From Fratercula arctica (Eukaryota > Chordata > Aves > Charadriiformes > Alcidae), in NCBI GenBank assembly GCA_947846985.1, contig CANTUZ010000026.1:55596730-55660729 (forward strand): 64,000 nt of DNA, written 5' to 3'. The notes under the pieces were generated by a model. The model saw only the letters and a list, made by a program, of their open reading frames with translations, had not been told where the DNA came from and searched no databases. Every line of letters begins with the position of its first letter. Positions within the stretch are counted from its first letter, which is position 1. Shown here piece by piece: positions 1-12,020 of this stretch. Both the position numbers and the translations under genes were made by a program.

Positions 1-2446
1 TACAATAATTAAAATTTGTGCTGTTGGCCTGGTGTTTTGTGTACCAGTTTTAATAAAAAAAATCCATTTTCTATGGATAGAAGCCCTGAAAACAATTATT
101 TACCATGGAAATATTGACACAATGCAGAACACAATAGGACCAGTTCTGCTTTTAGACATAAATGATTCATGCTGCAATGAGTCACTGTTCTACATAGGGG
201 ACTTGATTTCCTGGCTCCATCACTGCTCAGTTTAGATCCTAAAACATTACACTTGAATGTTCGCTGTAATTTTGACTTGCATAACTACAATTATTAATAA
301 AAACTACCAAATTATCTACAGAGCTACATAATTTATTCTCCTCTGTCACAGATGTAGATAGCAATGCCATGCTTCATCAAAAGCTTCTCATTCTTGTGCT
401 TTTGAAGATTAGGTCAGTATGCCATATGGTTAACCTCAAGTTCCCTCAAGGAAAACACTTCTTTATAGTCAATATATCTAAAAAGCTGTAATTACTTGGC
501 CTTAATTCTTTGGAATTATTTCAGTTGTACTCTCTTGTGCTTATTTGTTATTTCTTATGGTTTATTGAGAGCTGGTTGTTTGCCTGATGTTGTGCAGACA
601 TAAAGAAATAGATTGAATAATGCACTTCTTTATTTCTAATATTCTTTTATTTTGTGCAATAGTGTATTGTCGTTTTGAGTTTCCACATTGACACTTGTAA
701 CTCAAACTGAACTGGGAATTTATATACAATTTTCCAGGGTGACTGCATGCTCACAGATAAACAAAAGACGTTTATTTCAAGAAGACAAGTAGCTTCCACT
801 TTCATGAGCTGAAAAACGTATAACCAAAATACAAAGCATTTAAATTCCATAATCCCATGTTGTCCTGCTGTTACAAAGAAAACTTGTAACAAAACCCCAC
901 TTCCAAGTTAGAGGCATTTGAAAATTTAGATTCACATTTTGAGGCTACAGCCCATTTCTAACCAGAGTTACACAAATCCGTCTCTATTTTAAGCCAAAAG
1001 TCAACAGAATTAAATGGCCAAATAAGTGTGATGTAAAATGACTTCTAGTATCTTATAAAAACATTTTGGACCAACCCAATGCAAACCAGCTAATGCTTTA
1101 TATGGTCAGAATGGACACCTGTTTCCTTGCTGATATAGTACTATGTTTGCTTCAAGGGTTTCTAGGTGCCACGGCAAGAAGTTAGCATTCCTGCAAGCTA
1201 ACTGGGGCATCGCTGGACAAGGAAAACCACAGTGCAAAACACATGATGGAAATATAGCCATGCCTCTCTCAATAATATGAAGCATGGCAGTCATAGCTGT
1301 TCAGTTGTTCCTGCTCAGCATTACAACAGTAGGAAAAAGCTGATGAGGAGAAATGTTGCCACGTGGTGGATTATATGTTCCTTGAAATCCTGAAATAAAT
1401 GAATTATACTTTTCTTAGCAGTTAGACCTTTCCTTAAGAAAAAAAAAAAAAAAAAGTATCAGAGACAGCCAAATGCGTCAGGCAGATGTGGCTGGAGAAC
1501 CTACCTGAGGTGCCAGCTGGATTTGTACTAGCATTCTTGGAGAGACTGAAGACACGAATGGCTGCTTTGAATTTAATATATGTTATTTCCTGCCTGCTGG
1601 CGTTACTTACGGGACATTTGCTGTCCACTCTGCTGTGCCCTCCGAATGCTTTTTTTTTTTCCCCTTCAATTTTTTCTTCATTTTTAATATGGACTTTTCA
1701 TGAAATGAAACAAAAATATTAAACTGTTGCCTCCATTTGGCTCCAATCACTTAGTTCTTAACCAAAGACAGACAGCAGTTCACGGTAAAGAGTAAAGGCA
1801 AATGGTTAACACATTTTAAGATAGATTTTTGGCAATGAAGGAAATTTGTGAAATAGTTTCTGACTTATTTTCTGAAACAAAGCTGCTTACTAGAACTACT
1901 AGAATGTTTCTGTGACACCGTTGCCCTTTCGAAGCTTATTTGCAGCTCACATTGTAATTATGTTGTATGAGACTTGCTGGTGACAAACAACATAGTTTAT
2001 GCAAAAGTCTTATTTATACAAACAAAATCAGTAAGCTTTACAGTAAAATTGGTGGGCTTGACCCTAATCTTAGTGGTCAAATACTTTGCTCCATCATCTA
2101 GGAATGAATTAACAAATGAGTGTCCTGTTGCCAAAATGCACTGGAAATCATGAGGGTACAGAACCTGAGGTTCTTTATATGGACTATGTACATTGGATTA
2201 TGAAGGTTCCAGGATTAGTGCATTCATGTGCAAGTATGGATATATGTCTACATGTACACACGTGCTCACAAGTGTTTTGGACATGCGTGTCTGTTCCTCT
2301 GGCTTTTAGATATTGTTTGCTTCCTAACAGATGTATTGTGCTTATAGTTTTGAGAAGCATTATTTGGATGCTAGCAAGTGCGTGTTGAGCCCTGTGTTTT
2401 GTTTCATCATTGAAGTAGTTCTGTAGCAAGAGACAACTGCATAGAG
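1..2446. other. AT-rich unique sequence, no gene seen
   Basis: All six frames are interrupted by frequent stops. The longest open frames (60-90 codons) have no recognisable domain and low-complexity composition. A17 lies at 1439-1455. I see no interspersed repeat that I can name. This is probably intergenic or intronic DNA; the sequence alone cannot separate the two. Confidence 0.6.
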
Positions 2447-2473
2447 TTTTTTTTCTTGATTTTTTTTTTTTTT
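2447..2473. repeat. Interrupted poly(T) tract
   Basis: A T-rich run ends in T13 at 2461-2473, followed by an AT-rich spacer and then a clearly more GC-rich stretch. It could be a simple homopolymer or the reverse-strand A-tail of an old retroposon. The downstream 450 bases do not resemble a SINE or processed transcript I know, so I call only the tract. Confidence 0.6.
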
Positions 2474-2589
2474 AATATTTATTTTATAGAGTGGTTGAAC
2501 CCCGGTGCCCTGCAGTTCTACAGAGCCATATCCTTATTCCTGCATGAGCCTGCCCACAACCTGCCAGGTCCCTATCTATCTTTTCCTGA

Positions 2590-2870
2590 CCTGACAGGTC
2601 GGCAAGAAACAGCACGCATTGCAGCTTGGTGAAAATCGCAGACACGCCGACTGACCGTCAGCTCCCCGCGAGCCGACTGCCTGGCTGGTGGCTGTTTCTT
2701 GGCTGCTGGGTGAGCCTAAACAGAACAATTCAACTTTGATGGATCAAACAAACAGCTCTGGAGCCTCAATGAGGCCCCTGGGCAATATTTTGTGCAGGCC
2801 AGTTGAAAGAGCTTAATATCTTTGAAAACTCGCTGTCTTTGTCAAATTTTGTTGAAACTGTCCAAGGGAC
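2590..2870. promoter_or_regulatory. Candidate conserved regulatory patch (CpG cluster plus SOX/TCF-like motifs)
   Basis: About nine CpGs fall within roughly 90 bases (2598-2687), well above the local background. Immediately downstream are AACAAT (SOX-type, 2724-2729), CTTTGAT (TCF/LEF-type, 2734-2740) and an inverted ATCAAA (2743-2748) running into a forkhead-like CAAACAAAC. The next 120 bases are of mixed composition and free of simple repeats, unlike the flanks. No open frame is convincing. A developmental enhancer is plausible, but it is inferred from motif clustering alone; short motifs also occur by chance. Confidence 0.3.
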
Positions 2871-4868
2871 TCCAGTGTACTAGCGAGAGAGACACAGACA
2901 CACAGACAGCGTGACTGCCTAAGCCTTGTTTCCTCAGGAAACCAGGCTAAAAATGTGCCTAGATATATTTTTAACGTCCCAAACTATTAAGCAGTCCTCA
3001 ACATGAGGAAAAGAAATACCTACACTACATATTCTTTGTAGGAAGACTTCAATTCGCAAAATGAGAAGAAAAGTAAAAATCCATTCAATGCTGTCTAAAC
3101 CAAGGATTTGGGATTGAAAACGAGTGCCAATGAATGAAATCAGCACAAATAACTACAACAATTATAAATGGTTATTAATTATAATTGCTTATAAACCAGT
3201 TCATGGCAGTAGCATGTCTCTTGTTACAGAGGTTATTCTTATCAGACCTGCTCAGAATGTCATCCCATGTAAATTCTCTGTCATATGTTGTGTTTTCTTT
3301 CTCTTCCAGAAATATTTACAGATGCCTCCCATTTCTACAAAAGCATCTGTACAGTACTCACTCTATAGTTTGTCTGATATTTTGTGGGTTTTGCTCATGA
3401 CTTCCAGATCACATGCTATGTTTTTAATTGAAGAGAAGGCTAATGTATCTGGAATAGGAAATAAAAAACAGTAAGCATGGAGGAAAGAATATTCCTTTTT
3501 GTATGAGAGTGACTATCTAGACATACTGTCTCAAGAAGCATTAATGCAAATATGCACCTGTTATCAAAGTATGACTTAAAACTGTCAAAAAATCATGAGG
3601 GGTTAGCACATACTGGACATACTGCCTTATATCTTTATATCACTTTAAAAATGTGAACAGTCGCACTGACATTAATGAAATAATCTACAAATTTAAAGTC
3701 ACAGACCTGATAAAGGAATAGAATTGCGGCCTACTTGATCAGCCTTATGTAGGAAACCATTCCTACCATGAACTAGTAGCTAGATCATTATGTCTGGAAT
3801 TGAAGTATAAGATGTAGAAATAAGTCAATCTACCACTGGAAAAGAATTTATTGTCTTCCATCATATATTTGCATTTCAGTAGGCACAAATTAGTTTTCTT
3901 TCTAACAATATGATCATTCAGAATAAGGTCCAAACAGAACTAAAACAACTCATTGCAAGAAAGGAGCAAATTGGCAGGTCCTGCCTTTTCTACAAGGTCT
4001 CTATTTCAGTAGGGGCCAGCCTTGAAGTGAGTCCTGTACCAGTATCTTGCAAGCTTGTAAGGACCCCAAAGGCAAATAGATGGGTTTGTGTGTTAATATA
4101 GTGATAGAGTGAATTCCCTTCTGTGCCTGCCTGCTCTACTTCGCTGTTAGGATGCTCCTTGGCACTGTTTTGGCTGAGGCCAGCTTGTGCTTTCCCAAGC
4201 ATAATTTGGGGGATAGCAAACTCCGTGAACTATTTTGATTAGGAAGACCCCAGTGTTTTAGAAGTTCTAGCTGTGGACAGGAAAAGGAAAATTCAGATGC
4301 GTGGACTCAATCCAGGCTTTCCTACTTCACTTTGGAGCCAGAATATGGGCCCTGGTTTATTTTACTTAGCAATGCAGACAAAGCCTCAGTGTCTACACTT
4401 GGGCACTTAATAGTGCATGATAGTGCTCAAGCCAGATGTGGACAAGCTGGCATAGCAAAAAGCAGTTTTTCTTCAAAGAGAGACAATTTCAAATAGAAAG
4501 GCAATAAGGACATGTAGAAATATAATCACATGTCCCAGAAGAATTTGTAGGAGCAGATAAGAGCTTGCAGAACAACCCAGCAATTCCCCTGGCAATCGTA
4601 AATGTCCTGCCCTGGTCTGCAGGCTCCATGAATAGACTACAAGAGCCAAGTGTGCTGCAGGCACTGAATGTGTAGGTTCAGCATGCAGGATAAAAACTGG
4701 ACACCTTATTTCGGAGCTAGTAGCTGTGCCTTTGGCTATTTCACAGCTCTGCTTGAGCATAGCAGACAGGACTTCACTCAAATTTGCAGTGAAAACTGTA
4801 TTACATTGTGGAAAGGTGGTAGAACCCTTTGGAAATTGTGTCCCATTCCAAGTAGCCTGTAAAGAAAT

Positions 4869-4891
4869 TAAAGGAAATTTTTTTTCCTTTA
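4869..4891. repeat. Short inverted repeat
   Basis: TAAAGGAAA (4869-4877) is followed by a T5 loop and TTTCCTTTA (4883-4891), a perfect 9-base stem. It is AT-rich and isolated, with no adjacent gene for it to terminate, so it is probably incidental. Confidence 0.6.
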
Positions 4892-7075
4892 TTAAGTTAC
4901 AGCATTTACATTTAATGAGAAGATTCACTTTCATGAGTCATTTCATTTTACTTTGAAATGCATTTACTTTGGTATACATTCTTTGATATGAGTTCTCATG
5001 CATATGCAGGAGAATGCATAAGGAAAGAGGTGGAAATACCTTATATTATTTAGTTAGCTTGTCTGTTAGAATATAGAATCATGGATTTCTCTGAGACTCC
5101 ACTGTGCCTTCTGTGGGTACAAATGAGGTACAACTCTCTCCTGTGTATTTTTTATCTGTTACTTTATATTAGACCTCCATAGTCTAATTTCCATGTGATT
5201 TGAACATACACGTTGCTTCTACATTACTGGGAGACTAGATTCATAATGCACCATTACAGCAGTTATTTACATTCATGCTATATGCCAGAACAAAACACTT
5301 TGAAATTTTTTTCTTTTTTTTCCACAACTGTGCCGATTTTCACACAGCTGAAATCCCAATCATTTGAAAATACATATGTGCAGAAATATGCTATTAAAAG
5401 GAATTCAGAAAACACTGGCAAGCAACACTTCCCTACCATAAGCAACTGATTTATATTTGCAACTGCAGATTTTGAAAATCAGGAGTAAAAATGAAGAATA
5501 AGAAATAATAAATAATTTTCAGACAGAAGTATCTGTTGACTTCCTACTGTGATTTTTGTCTTGTATAAAGCACTGCTGAAAGGTTTTATTGCATTTGGCT
5601 GCACAAATGCACCACGATCAACATTTAAATTCATAACTGTTAAATGTGGTTAAACTATATGCTAATAATCAATGTCCAAGTTCCATATACCTTGTTTATT
5701 TGTTATTACACTTTGAATAACTGAAATTAAAAAGAAATATGCACATTTGTTAATGTATTCAGTAATTACACCTTCAGAGAATACACTTGTGATTACTGGT
5801 CCTTTGAAATAGTCGTCTGCCTATCTAATGAATCAAAAGTCTGCGTACTCTGTAATTCCCAAGTGGCAGTATTCAGACCTCCCTTATACGCAAAACAAGG
5901 ATAAATCAAAGCAGCCTTAAGTACAGTTTTCCAGCCATCTTTGTAACCTGAGAAAATAAGCAACGTTCTAATGCTCAGGGGTGTCTGACACTTCTTGTTT
6001 GGTTCCCCCCCCCCCCGCCTTCTTCTTGCTGTGGCCATCACCTCTTTCTCACCTCTGCTGGTGCAGAGAGTGCGCTAATAAGTGGAACCGGCCCCACGCG
6101 CCTCTGGCCCAAGCTCCTGGGGTTGTTTCCGTACTGAGCTCCTGGTGTAGGCGATGTACAACAGGGACACTGGAACTGGTTGAAGGCAGGACACATTTAC
6201 TTGAGTTTCCCACCTTGTCCTAGCATTGCCAGGGGAAGCTGATGCCTTACCTATCTGGAAAGGTGCATGATGTTTCACATTGCTACACTTTTAAAGTGGT
6301 TTTGGATCTTCAGGCAGAAAATACTATTAAATTTAATTTCAAGGTAAAGGAAAGTATTTTTATTCTAAAATGCAAAAGGTCTTCAAGTTCTAGCCAAACT
6401 TAGAATCATTAATAAATGCATTTAAAATGCATTTTAAAACCAAGCTAATTAACATTAATTCTTTCTTCATTTAAATACTAAAATCTAGGGCTAGGGTAAT
6501 GAAGGCTGTTTGTGGTTCTCTGTTTTGTGGGGTTTTGGTGTTGGTTATTTTTTTTTTTTTCTTTCCAGTTATAGTTGACAGCACCTTTAGTATATAAAAG
6601 CAAATACGAGGAGCAAATTTGTATTGCTGCTTTGGATGTTTGTGGAGTCATATGTTATAAAAGAAAAGCATCACTCCGAACCCATGTTTTGGCAGATAGT
6701 GAAGTTGCTTACAATGTTTTGTGTCTTGGTTTAATCACACTGTAAATACATGGTTATTAGAAACATATTTTTATTTCCATCTGTTTGTTATTACTAGCAG
6801 TAAAGAGCTTACCTAGTTATTTACAAACTCATATTTCCTTCATAAAGAAATATTTCTGAAGACAGTTAATTTCATACAATTTGTCTGTGTATTAATGATA
6901 CCACAATTTACAGTTCCTTTCACAACAAAAGGAGAATTTTTCTACTGTAAACTACAAGATACTAGTAGTAGGAGCCAAGTAACAAGCAAGTGCATTTACA
7001 TCTAAAACTTTTAGGTAGTAGGAAATTATTTGATTCCACATACTAATAGCTCAGAGTTCTAAAATCAAAAATATT

Positions 7076-7105
7076 ATTAATAGCCATTAATAGTCATTAA
7101 TAGGA
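7076..7105. repeat. Three-copy 10-bp tandem repeat
   Basis: Three consecutive copies of ATTAATAG followed by CC, TC and GA. Each copy holds ATTAAT, a homeodomain-like core repeating at one helical turn. It may simply be a young minisatellite seed. Confidence 0.7.
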
Positions 7106-9446
7106 ATAGTAATGTTCCTGAGGACATTTTCTAAGACTGGTACTGTATACTTACTGAATACTCTTTGCTACATTTCAATGATACTCGAAATTACTCAAGT
7201 TACAATAACACCTGGTTAAAAGACCTAAGAACTGAAGGTATAAATCTGCAGTACTATATAAGGTATTCCACTGAATCAGAGATAGAAGCAGCAGTGTTCC
7301 TTTGAAGTCCCCTGTTATGACGGGTACAATGTCTTTGATTGATAGAAACATGGGTTTTTTTAACATCATCCTATTAAATTCAAGGAAGGCTGTATACATC
7401 TGATGAAGTTTTTCACAGATCTGTTAAAAGACTGATTTAAAAATTACTGTTTCACTAATGAGTAGTTTGAGGGTGATGAGATGCATCATGAAAGAAACAG
7501 TGAAAATAGCTTATTGGATTTTTCATCTGTCCATTTTATGTGAGCCTATCAACCAGCAAGTAGAATAATAAAGTAGGATCATGTTTTCAGCATTAAATTT
7601 CAGTATTACAAAATTTAAAATTGTGCACATATACTATTATGTTACTAAGAGCATCATTTTGAATGCAGAGACAAGCATGTACATGAGTTGGACTTTCCAG
7701 AGCACACAGGCATCTGACAATATAGTGGGAGACCTCTTGACTGTAAAGCCAAAATATAATATATAAACACATACATAATGTGAGATACCTTATTTCAGAA
7801 TGTAGTGGTGCTTCATAAACCGTAGGATGAGACATTAAGTCCCTTCTCCTTCAAAAAGAAACCAGTAAAATAATCTCAAAACTTCCGCAGTTTATCAGAG
7901 TATCAAGAGGAACTAAAACTGAATAGCAATTAAAAAAAAAAAAATCAGCAAGAGGGAGACAGAACTTGAGTGTATTTATTCTGGTTCATTGCTAATCTTT
8001 CGCTCACAAGTACAAAACAGCATGAGTGAGAAATTTACGAGAATAAAGACTTCAAGACAGGGACATAAAAGAACTGGAATACTAAGGAATGCTATTAGCA
8101 CAAGATTGATAAACATGACTGATCTTCTACAGTTACACTAAAACTCTTATGTAAACTTGATTAATCATTGTCATGAATGTTAGTACGTGCGTATTTTTAA
8201 AATAGTAGATTTCTCTGCTTTGCCCAGCAAAATATAGTATTTGTGTATTCTTTGAAGAACAGTTTTACTCTAAATAAATGTTCTTCAAGTATTTCTAGAG
8301 CCATCTGTTACAACACACTCTAACATAATGTTAAAAAAATGTATACTACGAATTCCAGATGAAATGGTGTTCAACAAAGAAACTGATAGTTCCCTCCATT
8401 GCCTTACTGAAGGAATACTGAATAATGGATCTAAAAATCTGAAAAATGTGGAGAATGGAAATATAAGATATGTGTATTTTTAAAAAGGATCTGTAAATGT
8501 TAATCCAAGTTATGTATTCCTCTGTGCTTTACATCATTGTAGTCACATACTTGGAATAAAATTCCATCTGGAACAAAAGTTATGCTTGTCCTCATACAAA
8601 CTTTGTGTCTCAAGTAGAAAAGTAGATTATTTCTTAAAAAAGAAGAATAAAAGTCAGAGGAAAAGATAAGCTGGTTTTCTCCCACTGTTAAAGCTGGAAG
8701 ACAAATTAAGGTTGAACTGTTTGATGAAGTTTTAGAAAAGGAATTAAATCTAACATATCAAGGTTTTACTCTGTACTCTTGGAAGTTGAAGGGCATTAAT
8801 ACTTTAGGTCTATTTTCATTCTGCTATATAAAATAGTATATCTGTTATTTTATTCCTTAGATTTCCAGTAACAATAATGATTAAAAAGAAGTACATCTTG
8901 GAAAATTAACTGCTTTTGATATTATAAACCTCATTTCAAGAAACCTTTTTATTGGCTTTAAGACAGTCTTGCTGTTGTATGTCATAGTATCCAAATGTTT
9001 ATTGCAAAATTAGGTCAGTACTCACTAGTACTCAAACAAACAAGGCAAGTCACTTCAAAATTTAAAATGGTGGCACACATAGAAATAGTAGAAGTTGATG
9101 ATGAGTGTCTCAGCCAACAGTGTTGGACTGAAATGTATGTGTCTAATTCCTTGGGGAGGTATTCTGTATAGAAGTTTAAATATAAAGGTCACCTTTAAAA
9201 CTGTCTCCAGGACTTACAATTCAACTTGACAAAATCAAAGAACAACTCAGTATAGAAGAGATGGAAAATGATGCAAAATATTATTGTAAAGTTTGAGCCG
9301 TGATAGGCTGAATGAACAAAGGTCGAGAAGACAATCTAGGATTACACAGGAGAAAAGCCTGTTGCTTTTCCCAATCCCCTGGCTTGCTTTAATTCTGTGA
9401 AAATGCTAATAAGTTTATACCACAATTTTTCTCAAAACAATGGACA

Positions 9447-10100
9447 GTGAGATGGATTGAGAACTGGCTAAATGGCAGAGCTCAGAGGGTTGCGATCAGC
9501 GGTGCAGGGCCCAGTTGGAGGCCTGTAATTAGCGGTATTCCTCAGGGGTCAGTACTGGGTCTAGTCTTGTTCAATATATTCATCAACGACCTGGATGAAG
9601 GGATAGAGTGCACCCTCAGCAAGTTTGCTGGTGATACAAAACTGGGAGAGGTGGCTGACACAGCAGAAGACTGTGCCACCATACAGAGAGACCTGGACAG
9701 GCCGGAGAGTTGGGTGGAGAGGAATCTAATGAAGTTCAACAAGGGCAAGTGTAGGGTCCTGCACCTGGGGAGGAATAACCCCATGCACCAGTACAGGCTA
9801 GGGGTTGACCTGCCAGAAAGCAGTTCTGTAAAGAGAGACCCGGGAGTCCTGGTGGACAAGCTGACCATGAGGCAGCAATGTGCCCCTGTGGCCAAGAAAG
9901 CCAATGGTCTCCTGGGGTGCATTAAAAAGAGTGTGGCCAGCAGGTCGAGGGAGGTCATCCTTCCCCTCTACTCTGCCCTGCTGAGGCCAATCTGGAGTAC
10001 TGTGTGCAGCTCTGGGCTCCCCAGTTCAAGGACAGGGAGCTACTGGAGTCCAGTGGAGGGCTACAAAGATGATCAAGGGAATGGAGCACCTCTCTTATGA
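9447..10100 (+). pseudogene. CR1 ORF2 reverse transcriptase remnant
   Basis: A 217-codon open stretch starting at GTG, inside the CR1 copy. It represents only the palm/thumb and downstream part of a CR1 ORF2 protein that is normally around 900-1000 residues. The second half, after the [10 protein letters not shown] segment, is out of frame, so the last roughly 40 residues are not CR1-like. The catalytic box is degenerate (FAGDTK). It is not expected to encode a working enzyme. Confidence 0.9.
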
Positions 10101-10490
10101 TGAAAGGCTGAGAGACCTGGGTCTGTTTAGCGTGCAGAAGAGAAGAGTGAGAGGTGATCTTAACAATGCTTATAAATATCTAAAAGGTGGGTGTCAAGAG
10201 GATGGGGCCAGGCTCTTTTCAGTGGTACCCAGGGCAATGGGCACAAGCTGGAACACAGGTAATTCCATCTCAACGTGAGGAGGAAGTTCTTTACTTTGAG
10301 GGTGGCAGAGCACTGGAACTGGCTGCCCAGAGAGGTGGTGGAGTCTCCATCTGTGGAGATACTCAAAACCCACCTGGATGCCTTCCTGTGCAACCTGCTC
10401 TGGGTGAACCTGCTTTGGCAGGGGGGTTGGACTAGATGATCTCTGAAGGTCCCTTCCAACCCCTACCATTCTGTGACTCTGTAATTCATA
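9449..10490 (+). mobile_element. CR1 LINE, 5'-truncated copy (RT remnant and 3' end)
   Basis: A plus-strand non-LTR retrotransposon fragment. The frame at 9447-10100 carries the RT core seen in CR1 ORF2: WIENWLNGRAQRV, then [17 protein letters not shown], then the catalytic box. The catalytic box reads FAGD instead of the usual FADD, so an essential aspartate is lost. The frame then shifts near 9985 and again near 10040; homology continues at 10069-10200 in another frame ([17 protein letters not shown]). The 3' UTR ends with the avian CR1 hallmark (gatgatctctgaaggtccc) and ATTCTGTGA-like octamers at about 10470-10490. The endonuclease and 5' RT domains are missing, the usual CR1 5' truncation. 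It is a dead copy of the same family as the one at 51.1-52.8 kb, in the opposite orientation. Confidence 0.95.
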
Positions 10491-11271
10491 CAAACTTATA
10501 CTAATTTTGAAGTTTTCAAAGAAGCATAATTGTTTTCGTGCAAACAACTGACCCCACCAGCTTCCAAGTCCCTCTAAAGAAAACAATCCTTACTTAATAA
10601 CTAAATGTGAAATTCATCTTTTCCCCACTGAAATTATAGATTACACTCAAATGAGCACCTTCAGATTACATGTTTTCTTCTGTCTGGAAAAAACAAAACT
10701 ATGAAACTCCAGTTCTTCCTTCCCTCAAAAAAAATTTTAGTTAGTACTATCTGCTTCCTAAACAAAATCCCAAGGTCTCTCTCATTTGCAAGCAGCCTGT
10801 AAAAAATAATAGTGTTTACTTTGCCTATACAAATGAGCACATTCACAAACTTTTGTCAAAGAAATCTGGAAAATAAGATCAGCTGTTTCATTGTCATGTC
10901 TTATTATAGCTAGATAAATCCTTCACCCATTATTATTTCTCCAGTTTTGAAAGGAACTGAGATCACACATAGTCATTCCATCATACTAGATCTTTTCCAA
11001 AAGAAATAGAAACATTTAAATTTTTTGTGAGTTTCAGTCAGTTACAGTTCAAATCGGTAAGGAAGAACCAAGTATGAAATACAAATGAAGGTGCTTAGCC
11101 ATAGAATCAATTGATACCACTGCTTTACTATACCATTCTAATAAACAATTAAAATAAAGCCCAAACTCTAAATGGTGTTTGATAAGGGAGACAGATTCTT
11201 AAGAGTCCACAAGAAAATCAGAACCACAAATGGGTAAAAATCTCCACCTTTAGCATCATATATAAACATCC

Positions 11272-11298
<27 letters not shown>
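11272..11298. repeat. (TA)n microsatellite
   Basis: About 13 uninterrupted TA units, followed by A-rich sequence. Confidence 0.9.
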
Positions 11299-11304
<6 letters not shown>

Positions 11305-11957
11305 ACCTCATATGAAAACATATCTGAAATATATATCTGTACAGAATAGTTTGTTATTAGCAAATTGGACTATGTTCTGAACGATGTCAAGCTCTTTTAA
11401 AGGACAGGAGTAGAGCCTTTGAAATCACAAGAAAGACTTTTGTTGACCTCTGCAAAGCCCATGGAGAGCAAATCTCCAGCTGCCACATAACCAACAAAAC
11501 AAAATCACAATGATAAACTGACATTAACAGCTGCATAGTGTTTGCAAATGTTATTTGTTCTTTTAAGCCAAATTTTTGTGATTTTTATATAAAATTGTAA
11601 TGTGTGTGAATAAACAACTCTTTAATAATAAATCCCTTTATTGTTATAAGTGACAGAACACATATTTCATGCTGATATGACCTGGTGAAGAAAGAGTTTT
11701 ATCACCATTTGTTTCAGCCACATGTTCCCATTCACATTGTTGCTTACAGAACTAAAAAATATTTATTTTATGGATTAGAATATGTTTTATGGTTTACAGC
11801 AGATTCCAAAGCGTTACATGATGCTAATGGGGTGAACTCGTAACACAAAATATCATAGCCTCTTTACTAAATCTTCACTCAACCCTAGAACTAAAATGTT
11901 TTTGAAGTACTATTTATTTAAGTTTTCTGATCATATTACTACATTTCTCTACTTTAG

Positions 11958-12020
11958 AAAAAGGGACAGACAGACAGAGAAAGGAAGACATGCAAAGAAA
12001 GAAAGAAAGGGAGAAAAATA
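11958..12020. repeat. Purine-rich imperfect (GACA)/(GAAA) tract
   Basis: A run of GACAGACAGACAGAGAAAGG followed by AAGAAAGAAAGAAAGGGAG, almost pure purine on the plus strand. A simple low-complexity tract. Confidence 0.75.

Larger units (their letters stand above)
2901..9440. other. AT-rich unique sequence, no gene seen
   Basis: There are no coding exons I can support. The longest frame is 153 codons on the minus strand (4473-4934), about what chance gives for 64 kb of this composition, and it has no recognisable domain. Small structures include a 9-bp-arm AT hairpin at 4869-4891 and a three-copy 10-bp tandem at 7076-7105. Confidence 0.6.

Noticed and set aside
4473..4934. 153-codon open frame on minus with hydrophobic C-terminus
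   Set aside because: A frame of this length is roughly expected by chance in 64 kb read in six frames. No domain, no repeat and no supporting splice structure.
9542..9958. 138-codon minus-strand frame over the CR1 copy
   Set aside because: Antisense shadow of the CR1 reverse transcriptase frame.
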